DNA of 64,000 nt from Strongylocentrotus droebachiensis (taxonomy: Eukaryota; Echinodermata; Echinoidea; Camarodonta; Strongylocentrotidae), in NCBI GenBank assembly GCA_035222895.1, contig JAVYIG010000865.1, positions 367,940 to 431,939 of the forward strand, in the 5' to 3' direction. The notes beneath the pieces are model-generated. The model saw only the letters and a program-made list of their open reading frames with translations. It searched no databases and had not been told where the DNA came from. This document shows, in pieces, positions 36,301-48,601 of this stretch (its first letter is position 1; each line of letters opens with the position of its first letter). The position numbers and the translations under genes were made by a program.

Positions 36301-36800
36301 ATCCGGCCCTTCTAATATTCTGATTAAATTCCTTTTGAAACACGAATTGTGACGCCATGTTTTCAAGTAAAACAGCAGTCCCGTGCCTCATACTCACCTG
36401 AATATAGCAGTAAACAAACTACTGACACAATCATCACATGTCTGATTTCTAACAACAAACATTTAACCTCCTTCTTCGTACCGGCCTACCAAGCCCCCGA
36501 CAATTTCCGGAAACTCAGTAGTGTTGGTTCAGCCATTGAGAAGGGGGGGGGGGGGGGGGGGGGGGTAACAGACTCATGAGGTAAATGAAATCCGGTTTAT
36601 AATGAGAGGCGCGTAGGCGAGGGTCCAGCCATGGGGGGGGAGGGCTGGGGCATCGGTCTCGCAAGGTAGATGTCATTAATGTGAGAATAAACAAGGACAT
36701 TGGGTGAGGATGGAGGTGGAAATGGGTCGTACCATCTTCTTTTTAGTATTGTCTCCTCTCACTCTCCTTTTCTTTCGCTCTATATACACAAGATCATTAA
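33306..36800. other. Intergenic, no gene seen
   Basis: AT-rich sequence with C runs (34774-34795, 36036-36050), a G run (36543-36565) and a short TA run (33740-33752). No frame has recognisable protein similarity. Confidence 0.55.
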
Positions 36801-36802
36801 TG

Positions 36803-36844
36803 ACTTACGTAAACCTTACTTACGTAAACCTTACGTAAACCTTA
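36803..36844 (+). repeat. Short tandem of ttacgtaaacc at the truncation junction
   Basis: Three to four copies of cttacgtaaacc abut the 5' end of the truncated LINE copy; the last one merges into actttctaaag of the LINE. Confidence 0.75.
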
Positions 36845-37600
36845 CTTTCTAAAGCTGGTTTTCTTGAAGTCGACCAAAGATCAAAACAACTCGTATTGCA
36901 TCACGTGCATAAAATACATCATGCTAGGTCGAATCATTATATTCGATCCAACTTCGATCTTGTTACTGACGTACATGATTATAATACAAGAAATAGACGA
37001 TTCAACTTTAACTTACCAGAAAGAGTAGGTAGTATTGGAAATTCGTTTTATTACAATGCCATAAAACATTGGAATTCCCTTCCCAATGGTGTAAAAGAAA
37101 TAGGAAACTATGATCATTTTAAGAGGAAATTAAAGGAATACCTAATACTTGACAGTCAGAGAAGAGAAGTGAATGTTATATGATTGAAATTGTTATTCTT
37201 CTGTCGGTTCATACTTTTTCATGTTGTATATAATTATGTTTTCGTACGTTATAGAAATTCTACAAATTCATCATTATTTTCCTCTTCTTCCTTCTCCTCT
37301 TTTTCTTCTTCTCCTTCTTCATTTTCTTCTTGTACTTTATATTATTTCTATCATCAGTTTAATGTTGTTATTATTATTATTATCTTTAATAAGTAGTTCT
37401 TTTAATTTTCTTATCTGTCTGTAAATATTACTATTTTAACTTATTAATTTTATACATGTCTGTAAGGGACCCCACTGGAAATAAGCTCTCGAGCTTTCGT
37501 TGGTTATCCTGTTCAAGCTGACTTATTTTTGATCTGTTATTATTGTATATTGTTGTATGTTGGAAGCTTGTCGAATAAAAATCAATCAATCAATCAACCT
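36844..37600 (+). mobile_element. 5'-truncated second copy of the same CR1-like LINE
   Basis: Nearly identical to 32333-33108, from ctttctaaagctgg through the C-terminal RT tail, UTR and (ATCA)n end at about 37583-37598. Differences include substitutions, a deletion in the TTC-rich UTR, and a 5-base deletion near 37173 (gtgaatgacatgtt becomes gtgaatgtt) that changes the last codons. The high similarity implies recent insertion from a close source. Confidence 0.92.
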
Positions 37601-39200
37601 CAAGGGCAATTTCAATACCTTTAAAAAAAAAATATCCCATGTAATGGATTCAGATTACGTACTGTAATGTTTGCGCATTTCACTAAGTGTTGTATACAAG
37701 GCTCACTATTGTGTTCCTCTTTCTCTAACGTTACCCTTTTCGCAATTTGGAGAGGGAACGTGCCCCTGCTCCCCCCCCCCCCCCCTTTGATACACCCCAA
37801 ACTGTAGGCACGTGCATTGCACGAATCGACTAGCCAACAAGATGTCGATCTCTGTGTCTTCAAGGCTGGGCGAAGTTAATATCGAGGTGTCCAATTTTTG
37901 CAGACCATCGAAAATTATTCTCACTTGCATGGTTAGTTAAAGCCTCGGTCACAAATGCCATTACGAACTGGTACGAACGCCGTACGAACGATTTTCAGAC
38001 AATGAAAATTCAAGAAGACAATGGAAATACAGGGAGATTCGTACGAACGCATCGTTCGTACGAACCTTTGTGACCGTAGCATAATATACTTCAAATAGCA
38101 TAATATTCTTCAAACTAGAAGTAAATCAGGTCGAGGTGGGGTAGCAATGTAACACACCTGTATATCAACAATTAAGTACTTCCGATCGTACGAAGCTATT
38201 CGAAAAGGAAGGGTATGTTGTAATCCCGGTTGTAAGTAACCAAAACATGTGTGCACATTGGCTGAAATCTCTCTACAAACACGAAAGGGGCAACTCTTAA
38301 ATTATTTAATAAGCTACAAAAATGATAAAAAAATAAAAAATACTGTTATATTTTTAAAAGGGTAATCAGCTAATTCCCTGCACACGTTTACTTATTATTT
38401 TATCTTTTTGAAAGGGGTGTGAACACATCTACTTCACCCCCTACTTATTTGTGAACATGAAAGTTCTCGAGAAACAATTATTCTTTCTTGGCCTAGTCGC
38501 CGTGCGTGTCCTTGTAATAAGCCTCAAATTATTATTAATGACTTGAGGTTTATGAATCATGCGCACGGCTCTCAGGGCATCATCTTGCCAGCGCCACCGG
38601 GAAATCATTTGGAGTAATTTTGTTGCCGTGGAAGAAAGACATATCTTCAGAGAGATTTCTCCCCCTTCCATCCTTCGGTCTCCGAGCATTTGATTCCACT
38701 TTAACACTTTAAAATATGACAGCTGGTTATTTCGATATTTCTTCTTAAAAGGATGAACTAATGAGACGCATATGCATTTCAAAGCGGACATAAAAGTTTC
38801 AGGGGATCAAAATGTGTAATTTCAAATATTTACCTCGTTTTAACATGTATATTTTTATTTCATGAAATTTGTGAAAGCGGTCAAAATTCGGACACTGCAC
38901 TAGCTCGCTAATAAGACTTATCAAATCAATGACGTCAAGAAAGCCGAAAATAGCTGAAGATAGTCCCCCTGCGATTGCGACCTTGTCAGACAGGTAGAAA
39001 TTGTCAGCATAGATCTAGATAAAGAGAGATGAATACGGTTGGTGTGGACATCGCACATGCGCAGTGCTATATGTTTCGATGTTGAATCATCAGCGAACTG
39101 ATAAACCTTCACGAAACTAAAAGGGGGATGTCCCCAAAAATGTGCTGCGGGATTCACAGTTCATTCATTTAAGGTGACAAGGCCTTCAAAGTTGTTTACT
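37601..39200. other. Intergenic, one MITE, no gene seen
   Basis: Contains a C run (37770-37786) and the palindromic MITE 37943-38083. From about 38,400 the sequence is less repetitive and may be promoter-proximal DNA of the TMEM121-like gene. Confidence 0.5.
37943..38083. repeat. Palindromic MITE, third family, copy B
   Basis: Reads cggtcacaaatgccattacg at the left and cgaacctttgtgaccgtagc at the right, the reverse complement of the element at 9085-9222. It lies in intergenic DNA downstream of the truncated LINE. Confidence 0.75.
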
Positions 39201-39239
39201 TGTGGGTCAGATTAAAGTTTTCAGTAACACTGAACAGAC

Positions 39240-40855
39240 TTTAACTTTTGTACGTCATCGTCATCATCTCCATCTTAACTGCTTGGCGGTATATGACACT
39301 TTAGCTGAGTTTACAGAGCTTTATTTTGTTGGATGTTTCTGAACGAAAGTTGAGCTAAATACAGTTGTTTTTAAGACCGGTTGCATCGCATTTAAACGAG
39401 TTCTACCTTTCTTTAATCTGTTGGATGAAACGTTTGGATTAATAGATTGAGATAATATACAGCTGCGATTGTGGATCAGAAATAACCCTCTGATATATAC
39501 ATTGACTCTTCCTCAAAAGCAAACCACTCTTGGGATTGTAAAGTTGATATTTCTGTCATTTCAACTAATCCCTCTGTATTTCAAAAAGGTGTGTTCGCTG
39601 AGGTGAAGACACTTAGGATTAATCAGTGACGTTATTGAGAAAGACAGAGAAGAAAAAAGGAACAGTGAAATTATCTACCCTCAACAGGCAACGGAATCAA
39701 TTTCCCGCCAAATCATCGCTCATTTTTTTGCAGACGATCGCTGTGTGTTAACCCCACGTGCTGTCATCGGGGATTTGGCGGGACGGAAGAAGTGTAAACG
39801 AGTTAGCTCGGAGGCTTAAAATCAAGATGCAGTGAATAAGCTCAAACTGTTGATCCGTTTCACACTGCTATTGATAAGGTGAACGACGTGACAGTTGGAA
39901 GTCATCTCCTTGGTTCTTGTTTGACTTTTTTTTAACTGTTTGAATTGTTTTGGTGACATTTAGAAGCATTTTTAGAGATTAATTTGATACCATTGACAGA
40001 CTCTTAGATGATTCCTCCAACTACCACCAAGAATAAATTTCCATGATCCTCTGCATCTTTTGCTACCGGGTATCATTCCGCGTCTTAGCATCCGAAACGA
40101 TAAAATAAATCCTCTTCAATCCAGCGACGGTAATTATGGAATGTTGTGACGACGGACAAATCTAAAGATCACCGAGCTCTGACGTCAATCTTAAATGTTC
40201 ACCTCAGCAAATTTACTGCAACATTAAAACAACAAAGATTGATGATTTTCATTTCTAACTGTGATTATAAGGGACGTCGACCCTATATATTTCCGAGTAA
40301 ATTGGCTGCTCTTCATATCTTAATATTGCTCGTTGGCAATTAGTCTGTTTGATGCAAATATTACATTGGACTCGTCTTTTGAATGACGCAACGCGTCTAG
40401 AGCCCATTTCGTTCATGACTGTCTTCGAAGATATCTTCTTCTTCTTCTATATGAAGAGTCGAGTCTTGGTCAGGCGCCTCTGACTGGAAAAACTGCGGAA
40501 ATTAAAATACAAACTTGATCAATTAGAGTAATCACAGATTGTTTCGTATCAATATCAAAAGGAAGCGTATAGTGCCTCGTGCGGTCGTTAAAGAAAACGA
40601 AATTTGAAAGATATATCTATAACTGTCCAAACGTGCCAAAGACTTCAGTACTATTCTAGAAGGACCTTGACTTTTTTTCTGGAACGAAGCATGGTATCAG
40701 TTTTGGAATTTTATATTGATTGAACAAAGATAAAGATTGTGAACAGTTTAAGCTCGCACGGTCTAGTTGCCGAATAGACCCTCTCCATTATACGCAAAAA
40801 CATTTTGTGATTACCTTATTTTTGTGAGGCTCTCGACAACCGATAATTTGAAAAT
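39240..40855 (+). other. Probable promoter and long 5' leader of the TMEM121-like gene
   Basis: About 1.6 kb of comparatively unique sequence without recognised repeats precedes the start codon. It has several short upstream frames, for example ATG at 40137 followed by a stop after eight codons. A possible splice acceptor (tttttttgcag) ends at about 39734. The transcription start cannot be placed from sequence alone. Confidence 0.35.
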
Positions 40856-41800
40856 ATGGGGGAAGAGGTACGCTCAGGATGTGTTGATGTCTTCGTGAAG
40901 CTGCTGTGCCTTATTGTTCTTGTAACACAAAATGCTCTCATTGATTATTACCTGATCCAGTTTGGAAGCGGGACTGGATTCAGACGTGGTTACATCTGGA
41001 TCGTCTGTGACAGCCTGGTCTTGATCTTCTGGGCTGTTGCCTTCGTGATGGTTCGAATCCGTGCAAAACAACCCTATCCGGAAATCCCGAAAAAGGAGAG
41101 GCATATACCACAGGAGCTGCCCTTTGCATACTGCTCGTGGCTGATATATGCCGGGGTACTCATTGCCAAGTTGGTGAAGATCTATAATAGCAAGGATCAC
41201 CCGCAGATCTTCTGGTGGCTGTCGTCGTCCGACATGTTGACGATCGCCGTCTCGATGTCGGGTCTCATCTTCATGTTACTCGCCTACAGTCACCACGAGG
41301 ACGTCGACAATGCGAGATACCGTCTTCAGATACAGAAGCTAGGCACCGTCGTCGGCCTTGCCATATTGGACACCACTGACCTCCTCGACATATTGCACGA
41401 GGTTGAGTCAAACGCAACACTTCCGTTTCATCTACGGGCCGCCATCTTGGCATTCGGGTGCATCTGCATTGTACTTCCGGTTTTTCCGCTCTTCGCGCTG
41501 CGTCTTATCGCTGCCAAACGCAGCGCGCACAAGCGGAACTCGGAATCGTGGGAACAGGTCTTCCTTCTGAAGAACGTCCTGTTCATGCTCCTCGTCGACA
41601 TCCCGTACTTCGCAATCCGATGTCATCTCTGGCTCGATTACGGTATGTCGGCGTCGGTCTTCCTCACCAAGAACCTCATCATGTTCTTGAGGGGAGCTTT
41701 CGATCTTTTGCAGGAAGTTAAACTGTGTAGTAGTACGCGAGATAAAAAGAAAAACAGGCCTTTGTTAGAACTCGGACTGGTCGTTAGATTCAACAAGTAG
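40856..41800 (+). CDS. TMEM121-family multi-pass membrane protein
   Basis: An intronless 314-residue frame from ATG (aaaatATGggg) to TAG. Hydrophobic segments lie at about 12-34, 46-67, 88-110, 117-144, 183-209 and 225-246, with a seventh weaker one at 257-275. The amphipathic segment LDTTDLLDIL (161-170) and the motif FLTKNLIMFLRGAFDLL (269-285) correspond to the L-D-L-L-D-L-L and G-K-N regions that I recognise in vertebrate TMEM121. Length (~314) fits the family. The molecular function of the family is poorly defined. GC content and codon use are strongly coding-like against the flanks. Whether it is the TMEM121 or the TMEM121B orthologue cannot be decided here. Confidence 0.78.
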   Translation: MGEEVRSGCVDVFVKLLCLIVLVTQNALIDYYLIQFGSGTGFRRGYIWIVCDSLVLIFWAVAFVMVRIRAKQPYPEIPKKERHIPQELPFAYCSWLIYAGVLIAKLVKIYNSKDHPQIFWWLSSSDMLTIAVSMSGLIFMLLAYSHHEDVDNARYRLQIQKLGTVVGLAILDTTDLLDILHEVESNATLPFHLRAAILAFGCICIVLPVFPLFALRLIAAKRSAHKRNSESWEQVFLLKNVLFMLLVDIPYFAIRCHLWLDYGMSASVFLTKNLIMFLRGAFDLLQEVKLCSSTRDKKKNRPLLELGLVVRFNK

Positions 41801-43045
41801 AGAAGCAATCTTTCATGACAACTTTGGACACTATTTTTAACGGATTTGAACTACATAAAACATCCAATGTTTCGGTGTAATTGATTTTGAAGATTAATTC
41901 ATGATGGTTTCCCAGATGATTCTAGAGACTGGACTCGATATGACATCAATTCTGGCAGCGCCAGTTTACCTAAAAATCATATCAATGAAGAGTCATTGAT
42001 ATTTGTACCCCTGAAAGGTATACAACATTTCTCGCAAGAACAGAAATGTATTTTCAATTATAACTCAATTGATTTCAAGTTTTTCATGAAATATGTAAAT
42101 AAAATAACGGTTTTCTATTTTGATACATGCCTATCTGATATAATGCATGCATTTATTCCAACTTTATAAGGGATATCAGAAGTCGGCAAAAGTTTGATCA
42201 GACATCAAATTTCGCTTACTGTGTGAGCCTTGTGAGGTGCAATATCCCTTTTGATCGAGTGTTATGATAATGCCATTGAATACAATAGTTCTACCTCAGT
42301 ACACCCTCCATTTGTCCTGCTTTATTTTTATACAAAAAATGTTGTTTATTAGTTATGTTGATTGTTCTCCTCGACTCTATTATTACCATTTTTGCTTCTA
42401 GTTATCGAAATCTTTTTCAGAACTTGTTATTTACTGTGTTTATGTCTTGGGTGTATGCCTTGTGTGTTTCTTTTCAACATGATTGTGCCACTGAGTGAAT
42501 GATTGGGATGTTAAGGTCTGGATGCGAAAGTTTGGCATGTTACATTAAAATAAATCTCAACCCCCAAGACAATATGGAAATTGTCTACAAGAGAAAGTCG
42601 AATTTTCCGGTAGGTTACTTTTACTGTATATCTATGTATTTCGATGGATCTTTTCAATTATAATTTTACTTGCCTTGTTTTAACAAATTCTCTTCAAATT
42701 ACACATGTTCATGCATGTTAGATATCTGTCGTTCGATTATACAACAATATGGAAAACCTTTGAGTGAATGCCAGGTTGCCAAGTTTGTTGGCACCCGATA
42801 TTAGATTTTCATGACAAGGAAACCCCCCACGATGATTGAGCCAAGTGCTATTTTAGATCATGTTTATTACATCAAATTTGCAATTTATATTAAGTTATGA
42901 TACACATAAATATTAAATGAGCCATTAAAATAGATTTTAAGACCATCGAATATTAACGGAGATTGCCAAGGAAATGTATATTGTATTATGTTTGTAAATA
43001 GACGTTTGTGAATATTGAGAAAATAAAACTACGATTTACACTTTA
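41801..43045 (+). other. Probable 3' UTR of the TMEM121-like gene
   Basis: AT-rich, without repeats or other frames. Hexamers AATAAA lie at 42098-42103 and 43022-43027; the second, followed by a T-rich stretch, is the better candidate for the end. Confidence 0.5.
43022..43027 (+). terminator. Candidate poly(A) signal, TMEM121-like gene
   Basis: AATAAA followed 18-35 bases on by a T-rich region. An earlier AATAAA at 42098-42103 may give a shorter form. Confidence 0.5.
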
Positions 43046-44118
43046 GACATTCTTTATTCGTTTGATCATTATTATATCATTCTATAGATGGTTTTAAAGG
43101 CCTGATTGTATTTTTGTGTAGAGTGATAGATTACATGTTAATTATCCGCTCGCATGGCTGCTTTTCTTCCCTTTTATATTGTCCGGTTGCCGCTTTCTTT
43201 TCATTCATTCTTGTCGTTTTCTCAGATGAGTGCAAGGCGAACAGCTCTATTATATCTTCATTCACTGTATTTCTTAGATTTCACGTTGATATAATAATGT
43301 ATCATAATTTTTTGATGACTTATCCTAAAGTTTGCACTTTAGTTTTGTTTTTGAAATCTAGGCATTCTGACAGGTATATTATGTGCCGCCTGATTTAGTG
43401 CCCTTTTTTACTTTCATCACACGATAAGAGATAATATGCACCAATGCGTTCTGTTCTTAATTTTTAAAAACTAATTTAAGGGGTTAACAGATTAGCAAGC
43501 AAATCTCCAAACGATGTCAAATCGAAACGAAAATCAAGTCAGAATAAACGGATAGCACAACATAGGGAGAAAAAAGAAAGTTGGAACCAAAAACAGTAGT
43601 CGAAGTGAGTATGACCACGGGAGTATGTTACGCAATAAAAACAGGTTCAATTGTACAGGTGCATGGTTTGTGGTTTAAAGAGTTGTGGTATGCAAATCTT
43701 GGGACAAAATGATAACCACATCATCAGGTTCATAATGATCGAATGTACTTCAACATTCACACACGCTTGCACGTGTTGTGAATATCCTTAACATGATAAA
43801 GTGCTTTGCCATTAAATCGGCATGAAAGTCTTCCCAGTGTATATTTTTTTCATAAGTGCATGGCGTATCCAGTTGAGGGTTTGGCCGGTGTATGCCCCAA
43901 ATAGTTCTGGATGCTCTTTATATTTTAGTTTTGACCTTAACCCCAATGGTGCGATTATGTGATAGATGGTATGATTCATATTAGTATTATGTCACCCCCC
44001 ACCCTCCCGTCTTCTTGGCAGGGGCAATTGACAATTGTTTTGTTGGAAAATTTTGAATTATCAGATCTTCATTGACGAATGACATAAATTGATGAAAAAA
44101 TTGTTGCCGTGTATAGGC

Positions 44119-44260
44119 CAGGGCCCCGTTGCACAAAACTTACCATTAACGGTAGCTTTGTCATCGATGGTAACTACCATGGAAACCTTAATTTTGATTG
44201 GATGTTGAGCCCTGTTACCATGGTAGTTGCCATTGATGGAAAAGTTACCATATATGGGGG
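44119..44260. repeat. Palindromic MITE with taccat/atggta arms
   Basis: Contains gatggtaactaccatggaaa and ccatggtagttgccattgat as inverted halves; begins cagggccccgttgcacaaaa. Confidence 0.65.
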
Positions 44261-44716
44261 CTATGGCGCGTCATGAATCACTTTAAAAAAAAAATCCTCT
44301 ATGCTTTCCAAATTCATAGGAATACAATGATTCTCATTGCTCGCATTGGTAAGGTTTAATTCTTATATACCGAACCCTTGGAAATTACTACACGGGACAT
44401 AAGCCTAATTCACTTTTAAATCCCCGAAACCACCTTAAAATGAAGCGCCCTAAAAATAGCTCATAACAAATTATTTAATTTTCAGATGCTCACGTCACGG
44501 ATATGATTGTACTGCAACACGATCCGAGGGCAGTAATTATCAATCGTCAAGTTTCTTTTCATCTAGGTACCAGTGACCGCTAATAACACCGACTTATTTA
44601 TCTGAGTCAATGACATTGCCGTGGAGCCAGGGGGGGGGGGGGGGGGCTATACTGCCCCACAATCGAAGCCCCCATTCACTCCCACTCCTCACCAAAAAAA
44701 GAAAAAGGAAAAGAGG

Positions 44717-44750
<34 letters not shown>

Positions 44751-44753
44751 AAG

Positions 44754-44815
<62 letters not shown>
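44717..44815 (+). repeat. Compound GT/GA/TA microsatellite
   Basis: (GT)n, (GA)n, (TA)n and (GA)n blocks in succession. Confidence 0.9.
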
Positions 44816-44817
<2 letters not shown>

Positions 44818-46029
44818 GGGCGGGGGGGGGGGGAGGGACATAATGGAAAGAAGGTAGCACTATCTCTTTCGGGACATCGATTTTTAGTCGTTGTGCTCCT
44901 CCACATTAGGCTCCAATTCGTATGGAGACGTTAGCTAAATAGAAACACTGAAAAACGTTATTTCAATAATATTTCCCCCAAATATATATCACAAGGGTGA
45001 AATGAGAAAAATGGAATATGGAATTAGGGGTCTAAATTTTCTGCCGGTTGCACAATCATGAGGACACCTCTTCCATTTGTACTTGATGTGTAGGCCCCTA
45101 CTTATTATGCCTGAACGGGCTTTACTAGGGACCGGTAAATACCCCCCCCCCCCCCTCCCCCCTCCGCCCTATAGTTTCACAACTTATAATGAGTTTGATT
45201 ATGCATCAACAGTAAACATTCTAATACAATAATATTATTTGAACATAAATTATGTAATAAAAAAAAATAAAAAAAGCGAAAATAAATTAAAGATAAACAA
45301 ATACAATGAATATGTTTATAAAAAGCATATAAAGAGAGAACAAATAGTATCGTAACATAATTTCTGGTCGGAAGTTCGTTTGAAAATGTTACTGATAACT
45401 TCCGAAATGCAATATTTATGAATTAAGAAAGAAAAAAATACTGATGTTGACGAAAATATACCTCCGATTTGTTACATTTCCTATATTTTTGCTTCCATGA
45501 TGCGCACTTCTTCATTGCTCATAATCATATCTATATTTTCTACATGGTTAAAGTAATTCAATCAAGAACCGACAAACTGCTTGTTCCTCCGTAATTATTG
45601 AAGATAACCTGGACTTCCGACAAAATTACCGCAGTAATTACCGCCCTCAGATCAGGAGCCCCCACCCCATGACGCATCGCCTTTCTGCGTAAACCTACTT
45701 CTACAAAAGCTTATAATATCAGTTCTAATTAAACAGACAGGGAAAAGCGTGATTATGAAGTGTTTCCGAATGTCCTATATGAAATTTTGGAGTTCCTTTA
45801 TCACCCCTGGCTCTCTTGGTAGGCCCATTACACGAAAAATATGACATTTCTTATGTTTGATTCATCAACTATTAATCCGCTCTGGATAACACCTGTGTGA
45901 TATCGTGCAGATTTTTGAGGTTATCAAACCTTCTTTTTATTCGTTCATTTGTTTTTCATTTATTTTCAGGGGACGAGAAAAAATATGATGAGGAGATTCA
46001 TAATGTGCTAAGCAGATAAAGACTAAAGA

Positions 46030-46110
46030 GAGGGGGCATGCAGAGAGAGAGACATGGGGTGGGATGGAGATAGAGGAAGAGAGGGAGAGAGGGAGAGAGA
46101 GGGGGCAGGG

Positions 46111-46141
<31 letters not shown>

Positions 46142-46300
46142 AGTAGTTTAGAGAGGTAGGAAGAGAGACAGAGGAAAAAGAGATAGGGAGAACTATGGGG
46201 AGGAGGAGATGCAGAGAAAGTAAGAGGAGAGCAAAAGAAAGAGGAAAGGGGACAGACGAGAGACAGACAGAAAGACAAAGAGACAGAGTGACACAGAGGA
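46030..46300 (+). repeat. GA-rich microsatellite tract
   Basis: Degenerate (GA)n with ggaga and agaca variants; the core is at 46080-46136. Confidence 0.8.
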
Positions 46301-46579
46301 GATGTCTTAGAAAAGGGATTGATATAGGTGTCTGGTAGTGATAAAAAGATTACAATATGAAGAAGAGCCAAGAGTCTGATGAAAATGTTGAGAGACTAGG
46401 GAGTGCACAGTTTCATTGAAGTAAGTAGTAATAAATAAAATAAATCGCTACATATCTCATGTTACACTACCCCCCCCCCGTCTCTCTCTCTCTCTCTCTA
46501 TCGCTCTTACTCACAGCATCTCTGACATACTAAACTCCCCTTTATAATTCTCCTTTTTCTCTCTCTCTCTGTCCTTCCT

Positions 46580-46985
46580 TACACACAATTTACAAGTAAT
46601 GGCATCATCTTGATATCGACCACAATTCATAATTTAATACTAATCAGAACCACTTCTTCTTTTTTCCTTTTACTTGGTACTTTTTCTCTCGTTCTCTCTC
46701 TTCTCCCTTTCTTGCAATTTACAAGTTGAAACTCCTTCTTTTCATCCTTCTCTTCCCTCTTCTTCTTTTTCTTATCCTTCTCCTTCTTCTTGTTTTTCCT
46801 TTTCTTTTTCTTCTCTCTCTCTCCCTTTCCTTACTTGCAATTTACAAGTTGAAACTTCTTCTTCTCATCCTTCTTCTTACTATTCTTCTTTTTCTTCTCT
46901 CTCTCTCTCTCTCCCCTCCCGAACTTGCAATTTACAAGTTGAAAATAACGGCATCACCCAATATCCATCATAATCCAATTCACTT
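46580..46985 (+). repeat. CT-rich tandem repeat carrying a conserved 21-base motif
   Basis: cttgcaatttacaagttgaa occurs at about 46713, 46833 and 46924, with a variant at 46585, separated by CT/TTC-rich filler. Spacing 91-120 bases. Confidence 0.75.
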
Positions 46986-47392
46986 AAAGCAATGCCTCTC
47001 GCCAGACAGGCCTAATTCAATTCATTTCCTACAATCATTTTCTAACATTTGAACTAACTTTGAAAAAGTTCCCGAGATATTCAGGTATTTGTGAATGAAC
47101 TCTGTCTGAGAAATGCAATGAGCAAGGTCTCCTTTTTAATCTTTTATTTGAAAAGCAAGTACATGTATATGCAATTTGATTTCATATAGTAAAAAAGAAA
47201 TGATAACAGTGAACATAGTCAAGATCCAGAAAATGGGGATAAAAAAAGGAAAAAAAAAAAATGTATATAGTGAATCAATGCAACAAAAACACTGGTTTCA
47301 ATCAAAATTTTGAAAAATTGACTTCAAGTTATAACCAAACTTGCAATAACCACTGGTTCTACATAATGAATTCACTTTCTCATTTATTACCT

Positions 47393-47398
47393 GTTCTT
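47393..47398 (-). terminator. Poly(A) hexamer after the candidate micropeptide
   Basis: AATAAA on the minus strand, 52 bases downstream of the TAG at 47450-47452. Confidence 0.4.
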
Positions 47399-47449
47399 AT
47401 AATGCAGATTTATATATTACATAAATTTAAATGAAATACATCGTAACTC

Positions 47450-48129
47450 CTACGTTTCCCGGAGCTTGGAGCTCGGGCCACCACAGCCACCCTTCAGGCA
47501 CACGATGGTCCATCCATGCTCCAGGCCTGCTCACATAGAGTGTGGAAGGGGTGACGGGAGTACATACCAAAATAAAGATAACTAACATAAAACAGGGTAT
47601 AAAGAGTTTCTCAAAATATTTGTCACAATGATTTGAACCATTACAAACTATTCATACCCTGTCAACAGATGATAAACATATTTTGTATTATGTTGATACA
47701 TCTTGAACAGTGATCTAGAGTTTCTGGACCCCAAATACCCAATCCCATGGGTTCCTAGGACATGTTCATTTACTCCTGGAAGTTGGGACACATTAAAGCC
47801 CCACTGCACTACTTAGAGCTACTTGGGCCCTCTATAGCAAACAATGCCTAATAGGCAACCATTGGTCCCCCATGGTCCCCTTTTTCTTATGTTAATTGAG
47901 AGCTGATTTGATGAGATAACCACCTATCAGTGACCAAGCAGGGAGGTCTAATCCCTCCTGGTCAAACTAGTGCAGAGGGGCATTAAGTGAACTGGCTTTA
48001 CATGATCATCTAGAGGAAAAAGATTTGGGATGATCATAGCACATTGGCAGGTTAAAGGAATGCATCGTTTTTTGTTTACATTAACTTACCGGTATCATTC
48101 CATAAAATCTGTTTTATACTTGGCTGCAT
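47450..48129 (-). CDS. Candidate 38-residue micropeptide, two exons
   Basis: Exon 1 CDS 48129-48090 starts ATG in context acaATGc and ends at donor g|gtaagt. Exon 2 47526-47450 follows acceptor gagcag and ends TAG. Joined in phase it gives 38 residues: MQPSIKQILWNDT, then GLEHGWTIVCLKGGCGG and a basic tail ending in T. Exon 2 is GC-rich in an AT-rich surrounding, as real exons here are. An in-frame TAA lies two codons before the ATG. A poly(A) hexamer lies 52 bases after the stop. I do not recognise the family. It could also be the last exon of a larger unseen transcript, or part of the URM1-POP7 unit. Confidence 0.4.
47793..47986. repeat. Palindromic repeat, third copy
   Basis: Runs from ttaaagccccactgcactac to gtgcagaggggcattaa with the core cttatgttaattgagagctg. 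It lies in the intron of the candidate small gene at 47450-48129. Confidence 0.7.
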
Positions 48130-48522
48130 TGTTTACTGAATTCCCCTTTGCCCACGCCTCTACTCCACAGATAGAATAATCACCAAGTTTATTAAATGTA
48201 CTGCCGAGAACCCTGCCACCCGTACACATATCGATCTTGTATAAAAATCACTGTGTGGCAAAAAATTACATCCTTCATTTACACATAACTCATTAATAAT
48301 CACTAAATAGATTTTCTATATGATTTCTAGTTTCACATACATTTTTTGAAGAAAAAACTTGAAAATGTATATCTCTACTTATATAGTCTTTTTTTTAAAC
48401 AGTAGATCAATTATCAATTCATTTTTCCTGCATATTGCCTCATCAATTGGAAACCAAAGGAAGGGTCAAATTGACACTGCTACAAATTTAAATTTAACAA
48501 GAGAAATTAGAGAATAGATTAC

Positions 48523-48528
48523 TTTATT
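48523..48528 (-). terminator. Poly(A) signal for POP7 or the URM1-POP7 unit
   Basis: AATAAA on the minus strand 74 nt after the POP7 stop. No AATAAA occurs in the 61-nt gap between the URM1 stop and the POP7 start, which supports a shared 3' end. Confidence 0.6.
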
Positions 48529-48601
48529 ATCCAACTTCTCACAAACTGTTTGTGTCCTTCTGAGATATGACTGTTGCCATTGATACAAGTCAACATCCAC
48601 A

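Larger units (their letters stand above)
43050..47390. other. Intergenic, simple-sequence rich, no gene seen
   Basis: Holds a palindromic MITE (44119-44260), GT/GA/TA microsatellites (44717-44815), G and C runs (44630-44646, 45145-45160), a GA-rich tract (46030-46300), and a CT-rich region with a 21-base motif repeated (46580-46985). No frame with coding character. Confidence 0.6.

Noticed and set aside
41271..41721. Alternative frames within the TMEM121-like gene on both strands
   Set aside because: No family resemblance; the 314-residue frame has the membrane topology and family motifs.
48090..48245. 46-codon minus-strand frame (MCTGGRVLGSTFNKLGDYS...) overlapping the micropeptide first exon in another frame
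   Set aside because: It meets a stop nine bases before the consensus donor and has no convincing acceptor, so it cannot be spliced in frame.
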